Notes: generated from the sequence alone by a model not told the origin. DNA of 64,000 nucleotides from Verpa conica (GCA_033030425.1 JAUFSD010000008.1:1240001-1304000); one strand, 5' to 3'. Positions 11,755 through 24,392 are shown, counted from the stretch's first letter. Made by a program: numbers and translations.

Positions 11755-14119
11755 TCAAATCAACTTCTCAACTTCCTCATTCAGCTCCATGAACCCCGCA
11801 ATTTTTTGAAGCTGCATATACAACGCTTCAGTGTTCTCCTTCGTGATGAGTTCCTCTGGCCTTAACTTCTTCTCAGTCCGCTGCGGCAACCGCACCTCAA
11901 CCATGAGCTGCCTACTAGGCGTATCTAGCACTGCCTCTCTCTTCTTCTTCTTTGGTGTATCTGGCGGAGTTGCAGCAAACGACGAGTATTCGTTTGCTTT
12001 TTTATAGAGTATCAACTCAGACTGGTATTTGATCCACTTCGCAAGATGTCGGACATTACTCGCGCCTTCGACGGCATACCATATACGTGATTTGGCGGTG
12101 TCTTCATTCTCTGGTTCTGGAAGGTCTGGGAGGGAGGAATCATCGTTGGAAGGATTTGATGATTCATCAAACTGTGGTAGAGTTCCAGAAGGATAGGGGA
12201 GGGTAGGGTTTTTTTGAACAACAACCCATTGACCCCAGTCTTCTTCGCGTTTGTCGCGCTGGGTAAAAAGCCAGTATATATTACCCTTTGCATCGTTGCC
12301 CAGAGGGGAGTTTCTCGCAGTTGTCTTGCGGGAAGAGAACCTATCATTGGTAGAACGTTAGACTGTTACCTTGGTGAGCTTGATTGTAATTTACCATTCT
12401 TTCTCCTCAACACGAGCTACGAGTTTCTTATGTGCGTTAAAGGCATTCCCATAACGCTCATCCCACTCGGTTCGTTCACCAGCCTTTATAAGTAGCCGTT
12501 CCTTCTGTAATTCGGTCTTTGTCTGTTCCCAATCTTCACCCAAAGTCAGCCCATGGTCGCACCCCCCCCCCTTCCACTACTAAAATAAACCTACCAGCCT
12601 TCAGCCTCTTGATCTGCGCCACCGCCACCTTATGCCGCTCTCGTTCTCTCTCTCCATCCTCCTCGATTTGTGTTCTAACAATACTCGACTGCAATGCCAG
12701 ATGTATAACCAACATGATGACATTCAGTTTTCCATCCTCCTCACCACAATTGATATCCAAATCCTCAGCTACATATACCGTTTCAAGTAGATTCTTCAGG
12801 ATATTCCAGACATCTGGAGAGTCAGCCGTGACTTTCTTTATATTATCGACAGCCTCGTAAACCATATCACCATTAACAATTTGATTTGCATCGGCCTGAA
12901 CTATTGGGAGCAAGCTGGTGATCAGGTTGCGGTAAGTGAGGTCTGTCCACTCAGAGTTTGGATCGTTAATAGTGCGAACGTATTTCGGAGGGAGTTTAAC
13001 CATCAACTTTTCGAATCGGAGGAGAAATTCGCGAACGTGGCTATAAGTTTAGATTAGATTGGTTTATATAATAGGCTAATAATCTGAAGTTGGGGATCCA
13101 AACTTACAGCCGCTTCTCGATAACCTCTAGCGGGTATGAGATTCCAATAAACTCAAATTCAGGATCCTCGACATGTTTTGGTAGTTTCACAAATGGTCTA
13201 ATAGACACAGGAATTGTGGTCACCATTTTCGACTTTTCTTCTCTTTTCCTCTCTGATGTTTGTTTTGCGAGTTTCAGTGTTGCATTATTGGCTGGTCTAT
13301 CCTTTCCATTTTCCGTTGCTTGCTTATCTGCCTTGTCCTTTTTCTCGGTTGGTTTTTTCTTTTCCCTTTTCTCTTTCTCTATCTTCTCTGAACTCTCCTC
13401 CATGAATTCCTTATCCTTGCTTAGCGCTTTCCCTTTCTTCGACACAGCCTCCTTACTCTCCCTCGCAGCCCTTGCCGCTTCCACTGCATCCGGATCTTTG
13501 AGGAGCTGTGCCACTGTGACCCCCTTCTCCTTCGCAAAAGAGGTCAAGAAGCCAGTTGGAGGAAGCCCGTATTGCTTCCGGTGGGGTGCACAATTACAGA
13601 TTTTCCTGCAAATGGGACAACGCCAAACATACAACTCTGACTGGACATGACCAAGAAGCTTATTAAAATCCTTTGGGCGGCCCGTGGAAATAATTGATGG
13701 AATTTCTTCGTCATATCGCCGTTTTAGACAGTCCTGGCTATAGGATAATTAGCGCATATTACTCGATTGATTTGTAATATCTAGTAAGATAAAAACGATA
13801 GAATAAAGATAGACCTTGTATTAGATAGTACATACCAAAACATTTTTCCGCACCTCTCAGTTTTCTTCCCACGAGTAGTAAGATATGTACACTCCAAATA
13901 CACATCTCTGGCCTGATGACACTGGTGACAATGTCTCCCCGGAGCACCAGCAACACTCTCGCGTTTCTTTTTTTTAGAACCCTCGCCATTAACATCTGAT
14001 TTACGTTTTTTAGAGACCTTTTCTTGAGATGTTATCAAGTCATGATCCATCATATTCGCGCTTTCCCGCTCTGTTAAAGGCTGCTGAGGGGGCGGCGAAA
14101 GGAGAGTAGTTGCGGCCAT
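11755..14119 (-). CDS. CDCA7-like zf-4CXXC_R1 protein with DDT and WHIM-like regions
   Basis: Predicted nuclear chromatin protein. Exons: 13836-14119, 13108-13737, 12595-13040, 12395-12533, 11755-12340; 2085 nt, 694 aa. After a basic N-terminus (SKKRKS, SKKKKRE) comes a cysteine-rich zf-4CXXC_R1 module: CHQC, a Cys in YLECTY, RCGKMFCQDC, then WRCPICRKICNCAPHRKQ, ending PPTGFLTSFAKEKGV. A long Lys/Glu-rich linker follows, then a DDT-like helical region (HVREFLLRFEKLMVKLPPKY ... LTYRNLITSLLPIV), helices, and a WHIM-type motif (NSPLGNDAKGNIYWLF ... WGQWVV). The family includes CDCA7, partner of the HELLS remodeller. Here the last CxxC of the module reads CAPH, so one ligand would be His, and residues at ICF-type positions differ (see findings). 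The exon-3 to 4 acceptor (AAG at 12534-12536) is the weakest join. Confidence 0.85.
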
Positions 14120-14939
14120 TGGTGAGTGATATATGATGTTTCTCGGACTCGTAGGAGTGGGGGGGGTACGCAGAATGGTAAAGTCTAATATCTAAGAGCG
14201 CGTTGTTGTTATTGCAGATAGTTATGAGTTGTGAGTTGTTGGTGAATGATTCTAAAGGTGGTGATGAAGATACGCGTAAAAGACCGCTGATGTGGGTTGT
14301 TCACAGGAAGTCGCGTCCGAGGACAGTTATCTGAATTAGAGTATGTAACTAGTACATTTTGTTCCTCTGCCAAGAGGACAGCTGCGCGACATGGATCTGG
14401 CAATCTGGATGGCTCAGTGGATGTACCGGGATGGGGGATGCGCGGTGACCCAGTGACTTGGATCATCGGCATGGCATACTTTAATAGGATACGGCATGGC
14501 CCCGGTAATGTGGGCAAGAAACAAAGAGAGAGAGGGAGTGGCATACTGTATATGGAGTGAGTGAGTGAGTGGGAATAAAAACAATAACTCTTGCACATGT
14601 AGTCATGAGTGTATACTCTACTAGAGTATGCTTGATATATCATGTAAAGATGGTAAGTTTCTTAGCGTTTTTTTCTAATGATATATAATTAACGACCCAA
14701 CCCCTTTTATCTACTTTACAATAGAAATACATAACATCGCCCAATACAAGTCTTATAATAACATATACACACATACACCCCTCCCCCCATATATATGATT
14801 TCTCTTAATAACCGCTCACCTCTGAATGAATTCAACGACTCACGTAAAAGCTCACCTATCTTCACCTCTTGTCACTCGCCTCCCCCCCCCCCGAAAAAAA
14901 AGAAAAAAAAGAAGAAAAACTGCCCCTAACCCTACTCCA
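14120..14939. other. Intergenic: promoter of CDCA7-like gene and 3' region of Cmr1
   Basis: Both flanking genes are on the minus strand. The part next to 14119 should hold the CDCA7-like promoter; AT-rich and C-run sequence from 14660 to 14930 is the Cmr1 3' side. Open frames here are short and lack domains. Confidence 0.45.
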
Positions 14940-16538
14940 CTAACTAAACAACACCAACTTCCCACTTCCCGTCCCTCCTGCTACCCAATCCATACTCGGA
15001 TGAAACTGTGCAACTGCAGGCACAGCGGTAATACTCTCATCGCTTAGCTGCGCTAATTGTTCCCCGTTCTCAGAATATATATCCAAGAACCTATTCATAT
15101 TTGCAATCACAAACTTATGATTCCCGCCCGATGGGTTTTGCTGCCATTGGGGGCGGAGAATAGTTACCCATCTGTGTGTTAAGTTGTTAATAGGTGGGGA
15201 AATTCAGAGTAGGAATGGGAGAATTCACCTTCCAGTCTGATTATTATGTTTCACGGTATGCGTCGGCTCAAGTTGCTGCACACCCTTTTTCCCATCGCCC
15301 GCTTTCCAGGTAAGTGCGTTAGGAAATTTATAGATCTTAATCGTATCATCATATGAACTCGTCGCCAACGTCCCGCTACTATTCCATAACGCACAACTCA
15401 CACTCAACCGGCTAGTGTGTTCTCCTAGTAACGCCGGTGCTTTCTCATCTCCAGTCCCCGTGATTTTTCGCAGGTCCCAGATCTTCACTGTTCTATCTAG
15501 TGACCCAGTCGCACATAGGTGCGGTGCCCGGGGATGCAACCCAAACCCGCCAATCTTCTTCTCACTCAACCCCCAAATATCTGTGTTTGTCATCCTCATG
15601 TCACGCCGTCCAAGCCTCCCATCAAGAGTAGCGAAGTATAACATATTTGTGTCGACAACTTCCACGCCAGACAGGGCATCGTCTGCATCGCCTACATACA
15701 CTTCTGAGGCTACACCGGTTGCAAGGTCGAATTTGCGGATGCTACCGTCATAGGAAGAGGTGTAGAGAGATGTCGAGTCTGTAGGGTCGAAGGCGAATGT
15801 TGAGATAGTGCGGGAATGTATTTTATAATGGGAGATCTCAGGTATAGGTTCGCCATCGGGGTCCTCTTTTGAAGCAGAGGCATCAAAGATACCGAGGTTG
15901 CCAACTTTATCGGCAGCGAATATTAGTTGCTTTGTGGTGGTAGGGTGGAAGGCAAGGTGGTAGATTCTTTCAGGGGTAATCTTGATATCTGTAGAGCGTA
16001 CTTATCAGCCCTGCTCTTAGATGATTGTAGAGGAGGATGTATGGAGGGAGGGTGTACCATTCACTGTAAATTTTTCATATAAACTTAATCCACTCATTTT
16101 TTCTCTCATGCTCTTCAAGTCTTTATCACTAGTCCCCTCCACATCCTCCTCAGTAAATGTTTTTTCAAACCTCGCCCCCTTTGGTACATCCAACAACCCC
16201 TTCTTCAGCTCAAAGCTTAAGTCCCCAGGAACCCTCGCTCGCTTCGCTAGGTTCGCACGTTCTGCGGCGATCAGCGCTGCGTCATCGTTCTCTGCCTTCC
16301 TCTTCGCACCTATTGAATCGGCAGATAAACCCGCAAGTCGACTTGAGGTTCTTCGAGGAAGCAGTGATTCAGTAGGTACTTTTTTCGGGGCCCGCTTTGA
16401 GGATGTAGCACGGGATGGCGCCTTTTTAGGATTAATAGCGCTGACTGAGGCAGCATCGAGAGAGAGCTGTTTCAAGAGGGCTTTATTTTTGAGGATATTT
16501 TCTTGGCGGAGACGTTCGTAGTCATTTTCCTCTTCCAT
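14940..16538 (-). CDS. cmr1: Cmr1/WDR76-type DNA-damage-binding WD40 protein
   Basis: WD40-repeat protein that in yeast binds UV-damaged DNA and chromatin. Exons: 16058-16538, 15229-15988, 14940-15171; 1473 nt, 490 aa. The N-terminal third is charged and low complexity with the family opening ([20 protein letters not shown]) and a basic RTSSRLAGL block. The WD repeats begin after [14 protein letters not shown], with clear units at [77 protein letters not shown] and a final [13 protein letters not shown]. The protein ends SGKLVLFS. Length matches fungal Cmr1. The gene is head-to-head with the Mtf2-like gene across 336 bp. Confidence 0.93.
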
Positions 16539-16874
16539 TGTTGGTTGTTACTTGTGGGACGGGGGGGGGGGAAGAATTTTATATAGTACATGTATGTAGG
16601 GAATCTGGGACGACGCGATACCCCTGGATTGCTCTTTACGCGTCGTGAAGCGAAGTGTGGCGGTACTACATGAGGACTTCTAGCCACACAAGGTAGATAC
16701 TATGTGGTGGCACTGTAAAGCCACTTCCCTCCAGTAAGTGCCACCGCCATGCACTTGCGCCTCAGCCATCCCCCCAACCCCACCAACCTCTAAAAGAAAA
16801 AGAAAAAAGCTATGTGTACATGTATATATATGAAATCCTGTAGGTTTTAGACCGCAACAGGCACCACAATCACA
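16539..16874. promoter_or_regulatory. Shared divergent promoter of cmr1 and Mtf2-like gene
   Basis: A 336-bp region between two start codons. It has two TACATGTA palindromes (16587-16594 and 16817-16824); the second runs directly into a TATA-like tract at 16823-16831, about 45 bp before the Mtf2-like ATG. Confidence 0.55.
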
Positions 16875-18098
16875 ATGAATATATGGCCCCCCTTCAAACG
16901 CTCTCTCTCAATCACTCGTTTTCCCTCCTACTGCCTCAATCCCTCAACTTCCCTTCTCTCGCGCTACATTAGCACTGATACAGGCACCTTGGGACTCGAC
17001 GATGACATCCCCCTAGACCCCACTTACATCCCTTCTTCTCCAGAACCCAAAGACCCCTGGGCTTTCCTCCAAGGGAACCGTCCAAAAATTATACCCCACC
17101 ATGTCCCAAAGTTCCGCCAACTCCCTGTAAACGCTGCAAGTCCCGGCCACGCCGCCGACCTATTTGCGGGGAACCCATTCGCTGAAAACCGGCCGACAAG
17201 TGCCGCATCTGGTACCTTATGCGAGCGCGAGCGGTTGGTATTTACTGAAATCTTCGAGCAGATACTTTCCAATAAGACTGTCTTCACCCAACAACCTAAC
17301 TCAGGCGCACCATTCCCAAGCCCTTCACTCAACGCACTGTTCGAGTCTGCCGTCGGACCTCAGCAGAGCAGAAGTGAGATCTCGTTTGGGCCACAGAATG
17401 GTATTGATAGAGATTCCACTGTTGCCAGGTTGGCACTTGCTAGTAATTTTGAACATTTTAGCCCAGCCGTGAGAATGGCGGCAGCAAAAGCGGCGGGGGT
17501 TGTTGGGTCGGTGTGGACTTCTCGGGAGATGGAGGAAATTAAGGAGCAGCTCGGGGAAAAAATCCTGGAAATGAACAGGTGTGAAACGGATCTGGAGCTA
17601 GGGGCTTGGATGGAAGAACATGTTTTTTCTATGGTTTCTGGCTCAAAATCATTCCCGCCGGGAACCTACTCCTACCTCCTAGCAGAAGGTATGAGGATTC
17701 TTCGCGGCACATTCAACGATCTTCAGGGAGTCTTCTCCATTTTCAATAGAATCAAAGCGCTTGGTGCTGAGTCTTACGTCGTGGGTTGTAGCGTTGACGT
17801 ATATAACCAAGTGATTGCAGCCAAATGGGAAGGAACGAGAGACCTTTACAAAGTGAAGGGGCTGGTAGATGAAATGGAGACAAATGGGATACAGGGGAAT
17901 CTAAAGACTTTGCGGATTCTCAAGGAAATTATGCAGGATGTTGCAGCTGTGGATAATAGGCAAGGGTGGACGCATACACTGTTTAGTGAGGGAAATGAAG
18001 ATGTTGTCAGTGGACTGAGGGTGAAGGTGGGGGCTTGGGAGAAGCCTGGAATGAAACGGGGGAACATTGAAGAGACCTTGAAAAACATAAGTGTATAG
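16875..18098 (+). CDS. Mtf2-like mitochondrial protein
   Basis: Intronless 407-aa protein. Yeast Mtf2/Nam1 works in mitochondrial mRNA maturation and translation; the filamentous-fungal Mtf2-like family shares its C-terminal domain. The N-terminus (MNIWPPFKRSLSITRFPSYC...SLLSRYIST) is Arg/Ser/Leu-rich and fits a mitochondrial targeting peptide. The middle is Pro-rich (DPWAFLQGNRPKIIPHHVPKFRQ), followed by a helical PPR-like C-terminal half (DLELGAWMEEHVFSM, YSYLLAEGMRILR, YNQVIAAKWEGTRDLYKVKG). Assignment rests on overall layout and these blocks. Exact RNA target unknown. Confidence 0.75.
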   Translation: MNIWPPFKRSLSITRFPSYCLNPSTSLLSRYISTDTGTLGLDDDIPLDPTYIPSSPEPKDPWAFLQGNRPKIIPHHVPKFRQLPVNAASPGHAADLFAGNPFAENRPTSAASGTLCERERLVFTEIFEQILSNKTVFTQQPNSGAPFPSPSLNALFESAVGPQQSRSEISFGPQNGIDRDSTVARLALASNFEHFSPAVRMAAAKAAGVVGSVWTSREMEEIKEQLGEKILEMNRCETDLELGAWMEEHVFSMVSGSKSFPPGTYSYLLAEGMRILRGTFNDLQGVFSIFNRIKALGAESYVVGCSVDVYNQVIAAKWEGTRDLYKVKGLVDEMETNGIQGNLKTLRILKEIMQDVAAVDNRQGWTHTLFSEGNEDVVSGLRVKVGAWEKPGMKRGNIEETLKNISV

Positions 18099-18418
18099 GC
18101 GTTAGCTATTGTGAAAAGTAGGCTGGAGGTTCTCCTTTTGCCTTTACGGTATTCTTGCATATATTTTAGGTCATCTAGTTATAAATATTAAGTGCATCTT
18201 GTTTAACATGCACTTTCAGGACCACCAATTCGTGATTGAGCTATACCTACAAATGAGTTAAGAAAACCTGATAAATATATATCGCTCCTGGGGTTTCAGG
18301 CAAGGTAAATAACGAGAGTGTCATTTGCCTATACAAATAAGGAAGAAGCGAGTAGCTAACTCTTAAAACCCTTGGATCCCCCTACCTTTCCAGAAATAAA
18401 AGGCCCCTATGCACAATC
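18099..18418. other. Convergent intergenic region, nothing seen
   Basis: AT-rich 320-bp stretch between the stop codons of the Mtf2-like gene (+) and the complex I TYKY gene (-). Confidence 0.5.
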
Positions 18419-19550
<1,132 letters not shown>

Positions 19551-20134
19551 TGCAGGTGCTGGTAGTGGGGTAATTGTACTTCTGTGAGGCCAAAGGTAGG
19601 GACTGATGCTCGAAAGCAATTGGCGCAGAGCGGGGAGGGTCAGCCGTCTAAGGGACTATAGTTTTAAATTGCGGGGTGGGTTATGCGGGCAACTGCGGTG
19701 GTGGCGGGCGGAGGAGGGCTGCGAAACTTGACCTTTGGGGGAGGACCACCCACTGCTTATACGGGAGGGTTCTGATTGGCTGGAAGCGACCGCGGGTTTA
19801 GAAGGAGTTGTGCTCCTACAAGGTCTATAGTGAAAACATACCGAGTGATATTCCATCAGAATTCATCTCGTTTTTCATTTTATTTTTATGATTATTCCTA
19901 TCATTTTTGTTATTTTTATTTCATGCCGGGGGAGCTCGGGGGAATCCTGTGTGTATGGCCGCTAGGGACAAAAAAACTGGACCTCCGGGGTGTGACTTTG
20001 GGGCATCGCGAAAAATAATCGTCACTTTACCCAGCAACCAACCATCCTCCACTTCCATCACATTTCCCCTCCAACCCCACCTAAATAAACAATCCCGCCC
20101 CCCTCGTAATCTACACATCATCTATCACACAGCA
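19551..20134. promoter_or_regulatory. Shared divergent promoter of two complex I genes
   Basis: 584 bp between the TYKY start (-) and the ACP start (+). The left half is moderately GC-rich with G-runs; the centre (about 19855-19925) is T-rich; the right half (20030-20110) is C-rich leader of ACP. No experimentally known element recognised. Confidence 0.55.
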
Positions 20135-20847
20135 ATGTTCAGGTCGGCTGTTATTCGTGCCTCGCGCTCATTCTCCACCACCGCTGTCGGTGCTCGAGTT
20201 ACCACTCCCTTCATCACTCGACCAGTTCTTAGAACATGTGTGAATCCTACCCCGGTAAAACCAGTGATGGCGTTTACCGCCATTCGTTCATACTCTGCAC
20301 CGGCTTCTTTGTCCAAGGAGGAGATTGAGGGGAGGATAGTCGATCTCTTGAAGGATTTCGAGAAGGTTTGTCCAATTTCACATGGCAAACTGGACTGGTA
20401 TTATAAACTAACCACCGAGTAATTAAAGGTCACTGCAGATACAAAAGTAATTTTTACCACTTGATATATGTCATTAGGACTTGTAATTGACCGCGCAAAT
20501 AGGTCACAGGAACTTCTCACTTTTCAAACGATCTGGGTCTAGATAGTCTCGACACCGTCGAGGTCGTCATGGCTATCGAAGAGGTTTGTGGCTCATCTGC
20601 AAACTTAACCACAGCTACTAAGACTGACTTTCTCTCATAGGAATTTAGCATTGAGATTCCCGACAAAGAAGCCGATGCTATCCAAAGTGGTACGTAGCCC
20701 AATATACACTCTAAAAGGGATTTATAAACTAACCTTTAAACAGTTGAGCAAGCAGTTAACTACATTGTGTCTCAGCCTGATGGTCAGTAACCACTTGTCT
20801 GTGCGTATCACCCTACGTTTGCTGACAGCGCCTATCTAGCTCACTGA
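20135..20847 (+). CDS. Mitochondrial acyl carrier protein (complex I SDAP/NDUFAB1)
   Basis: Carries acyl chains on a phosphopantetheine arm for mitochondrial fatty acid (lipoate precursor) synthesis and is also a complex I subunit. Exons: 20135-20365, 20429-20446 (18 nt), 20503-20583, 20641-20689, 20744-20782, 20840-20847 (8 nt); 426 nt, 141 aa. Residues 1-50 form an Arg/Ser-rich presequence (MFRSAVIRASRSFSTTAVGAR). The mature domain has SLSKEEIEGRIVDLLKDFEKV, then FSNDLGLDSLDTVEVVMAIE with the modified Ser98 in DSL, and EFSIEIPDKEADAI, ending NYIVSQPDAH. Two very small exons (18 nt and 8 nt) are needed; each keeps the frame and matches the family sequence. Confidence 0.95.
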
Positions 20848-21652
20848 AGTCTTTTATCGTTCGTCTTCCTTAATGGCTGAAACCTGCGCGGTTGGCTCTT
20901 GTATTCCACCCCCCTCCGTATTGTACATGCCCAGTAGTGTTGAGGCACTGCTATATTGCTTAGAGAAGAAGGAAGAAAAAACATACTCCTCAATATAAAG
21001 TTCCCTGTTTCGGCTGTGATAGCCGGTTGTCTCATGAAGCCACATTTCCTAGTCGAGAGCAATCTTCAAGCCCGCGAGGAAAAGAAGATACAATTGTGCA
21101 AAGGGCGAAAAGCGGGCAGAGTATTCTCGATTTTTATGTGCAAGGTATCACAGGTATTATTAGTATAAGGAGTGTATTCAGATGAAAAGGCATGCATATT
21201 CCCGGTGTAGATATGATTGGAGTAGAGCCCACCTAAAACAACTATTTGGAGGGGGGAGCTTTTGTAGCTTTGGTGAATCTCCTTCACCTATAGGATTACA
21301 TATATAGCAGGACCTACATCTCAGTACCATCCCACTTCCACCTTGATCATTTGAATCTGCAGCCGAGTCTCCCTTTTTCACTCAAGCTCTAGACGAGCCA
21401 CCGCTGTCCCAAGATATCCCTCTTTCTATTACTGTTTTCAGTGGATGACCTAAACTGTTCTCCACTGACCACAGTCCCCCCGCTTCTCTTTCGCTCTGCT
21501 CTACGCGTCTTCTCCCATCCCCTTCCATAGCCCTCAGTGCCAGTCGCGGCCTCTCTTCGTCGCGTTGCACTAGACAGGCAACTTGAACAAGAACAACCAC
21601 TTCACATATCCATCATCCCACAGACGACGACGACAGCGAACCCCACCCCACC
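20848..21652. other. Upstream region of the Vps74 gene
   Basis: Holds the ACP 3' region and the Vps74 promoter and leader. From about 21310 to 21640 the plus strand is pyrimidine-rich. No gene seen. Confidence 0.5.
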
Positions 21653-23050
21653 ATGGCTTCGACTGCAGGATTGACACGGCGGAGAGGAGGCGGAGGAAGT
21701 GGAGGAGGAGGAGGTAGCGGTTCGGGCGGGAATGAGGAGGAACGCAGTGGATCACCAAGCATAAGGCCTTCGCCTACCGAAGCGAGAACTGGTGGAGAGA
21801 CATCCTATACTACGGAAAATGGACACAAGATTGGTGAGTGGACAACCCGGACTCAGGAATGCCTGGTAAACGGTTTTTGTGAGGTTGAATCTAATATGAG
21901 GGGGTAGCGTTCGACCCAAGGGATATCAGTGAGAACCAAGAGAGGAACAAGCAGCCAAAGTTGACTTTGATGGAGGAAATCCTACTCTTAGGACTGAAGG
22001 ATAAACAGGTGTGCATCTTTTCCTTACCACCCAGATACTAAATCATCTCAACATCAAATTTGCCTTGAGGTGTAGGATCTACAGTTCTGACCGCTAAAGC
22101 TGCACCATAGGGATACTTGTCATTTTGGAATGACAATATTTCCTATGCCCTCCGGGGCTGTATAGTTCTAGAGCTCGCCTTTCGCGGCCGTATCTCCATG
22201 CAAAAAGACTCCTCCCGTCGACGTTTCCCACTAGCAGACCGTATAATCGAGGTGATCGACGATACACAAACCGGCGAGGTTCTGCTCGACGAAGCTCTGA
22301 AAATGATGAAGGCATCCGAGAAGATGAGCGTAAGCTCTTGGATTGACCTCATGAGCGGTACAGCACAGGCCGCACTCCCATGTTTCACTTCTACCGACTG
22401 AGACTAACGATTGTGCGCTTGAATGATAGGTGAAACATGGAATCTTATGAAAATTGGCTACCAACTTAAACAAGTCCGCGAACGGCTCGCAAAAGGCCTA
22501 GTAGACAAAGGCATCCTCCGCACTGAAAAGCGGAATTTCCTTCTCTTCGATATGGCTACCCACCCTGTCGCTGATGGTGGTGCCAAGGACGAGATTCGCC
22601 GGCGTGTTCGAAACGTCCTGACGTCCCGCACAGTTGTGCTTCCTGGAAATCCGTTCCTACCTGAAGAAATGGAGTTCCGCTTTCTGCGCACCGTAGCAAT
22701 GGTCTGTGCTGCATATGCTGCAAATGTGCTTGAGAATGCATTAGCGACACTTGGACATGAAGCTAGGGAACGAGCGTTCGCGCATGTTGATGAGCTGTTG
22801 GCGGAGTATAGTCAGTGGCCATTTGGAAAGAGGAATACCACAGGAGGTGTGGGGCAGAACTTGGGACAGGTGACGAGCGAGGAGGTGAATAATAATAAGG
22901 ATCGGGAACTTCAGTTGGAGGTAAGCTACTTTTCAACCTTTTCGGTCATTACTTTGGGCGGCATTCTAGATCCTAACTACTATTTATTACTATTCATAGG
23001 TAGTATCAGCTGTCCTAAGTGTATTCACCAGGCTAGACTCGCTCCTGTAG
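21653..23050 (+). CDS. vps74: Vps74/GOLPH3 Golgi PI4P-binding protein
   Basis: Peripheral Golgi protein that binds PI4P and retains glycosyltransferases by linking them to COPI. Exons: 21653-21833, 21908-22008, 22111-22357, 22430-22920, 23000-23050; 1071 nt, 356 aa. The first 45 residues are Gly/Ser/Arg-rich and basic ([19 protein letters not shown]), then the GPP34 domain: [68 protein letters not shown] (contains the Trp of the PI4P pocket), [17 protein letters not shown] and the C-terminal TRLDSLL. Length and blocks fit fungal Vps74. Confidence 0.95.
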
Positions 23051-23430
23051 TGGATTAGATAGACACTGATGTTTTTTTATTACCGCATATCTTCTCAAAG
23101 TGTAATTGATCTTGTTACTTGTTATCTTCTTTTGTTCTTCCCTCTGGTCTGAAAAAAAAGCGAAACGTTTAGTGCTGGGATCTGGCTATGCTTTCCTACT
23201 TGATCTAAAATGAATTGGTGTTCTTTTTGCTTTTTGATACTCCAGTTACATTCTTGAATTTTCTTGTTGCTACTCACCCCACTCCACAATCTCTTGATTG
23301 AAGGAGCACTGTTGTCCTCCCTATGAGAATATAATGAATCCCCACATAACTGTTTATAGAAGAGGTACAATTTATGTCTAAGCCCTATGCCCTATAGCTA
23401 CATCCCTCCTAAGCCAGTTCTTAAGCCATC
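23051..23430. other. Convergent intergenic region, nothing seen
   Basis: T-rich 380-bp stretch between the stops of Vps74 (+) and the ankyrin-repeat gene (-). Confidence 0.5.
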
Positions 23431-24392
23431 TCAAGATCCGCTACTGGCTCTCTGTCTCTGTGGCGTAGTCCTTTCACTCCTGCCAAAGATTGGTGTTGCA
23501 GCCCTAGACCTTGTGTTCTCTACCATATACCGCTTCTCGGTTTCCTGGATGAGGCCTTGGAAGTACTGTTCGGCCTGTATGCTATAAGAATAGTCGAGTG
23601 GGATGAAGCCTTGCCGGTTGCGTTTTTCGCAGGCTGCGCCACGGTCGACCAAGGTACGGATTACTTTGAGGTGACCGTAGGCAGACGCGTACTTTTTGTT
23701 CAGCTACCATGATAATGGTGATGAAAGATATTGGGGACGTACATGAAGAGAGGTATTTCCAAGGGCGTCCGCTACATCTAATTCTGCACCTAAGTCTAGG
23801 AGCATCTATGCTTTAATCAGCTGCCAGTCCCACTCCTTTTCCTTCTCTTACTAGCAACTTACATTCACCACCGCATCCTTCCCGTTTTTCGCGGCATGCA
23901 TCATCGCCGTAACCCCCGTTTTATTCCTCCAATCAATGCACCTCTCGAATTCGCTCGCGATAAAGTGTACCGCCGCTTCATGCCCTTCCCCCGCCGCAAG
24001 CATTAGTGGTGTATCCCCATTTGCGTTTTTTGAGATTCCATCACGCTCATGACTTTCATACTTGATGAGGTGTTTAACGATCTCGAGGTGGCCCTTTTCG
24101 GCGGCGAGGTGAAGGGATGTGCAGCCTGATATATCAGGATTGTAGAGTGAGCGAGGATGGTTTTTCAGGATCCTCTTAGTTCTAGCTTGGTGTTAGTTGT
24201 CGAACTAAGAGCTTGGACTGGATAGCTACGCGCATAAATCGAGGATGAATGGGAGATATACAAGAGGAGGTCACCCTGGAGGATGGCATGGCGTAGACGA
24301 ATAGATACGTCAATCCTGTATTGTAATCGATAGTTAGTATCAATTACATGGTTACACTTCTCTGAGACTGTAGTGGAGAGTGTGGGTTACAT
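23431..24392 (-). CDS. Ankyrin-repeat protein, possibly Avo2-like (TORC2)
   Basis: 232-aa protein made almost only of ankyrin repeats. Coding exons: AT of the start codon at 24391-24392 (or 24348-24349), then 24262-24315, 23863-24181, 23743-23805, 23431-23691; total 699 nt. Repeats read: MIDVSIRLRHAILQGDLLL, GCTSLHLAAEKGHLEIVKHL, NGDTPLMLAAGEGHEAAVHF, KTGVTAMMHAAKNGKDAVV, LGNTSLHYASAYGHLKVIRT, then a closing RQGFIPLDYSYSIQAEQYFQ and a Ser/Arg tail. The closing block and size resemble fungal Avo2 (TORC2 subunit), but that is from memory and weak. No ATG exists in the first clear exon: the Met codon can only be made by splicing AT to G at 24315. Confidence 0.75.
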
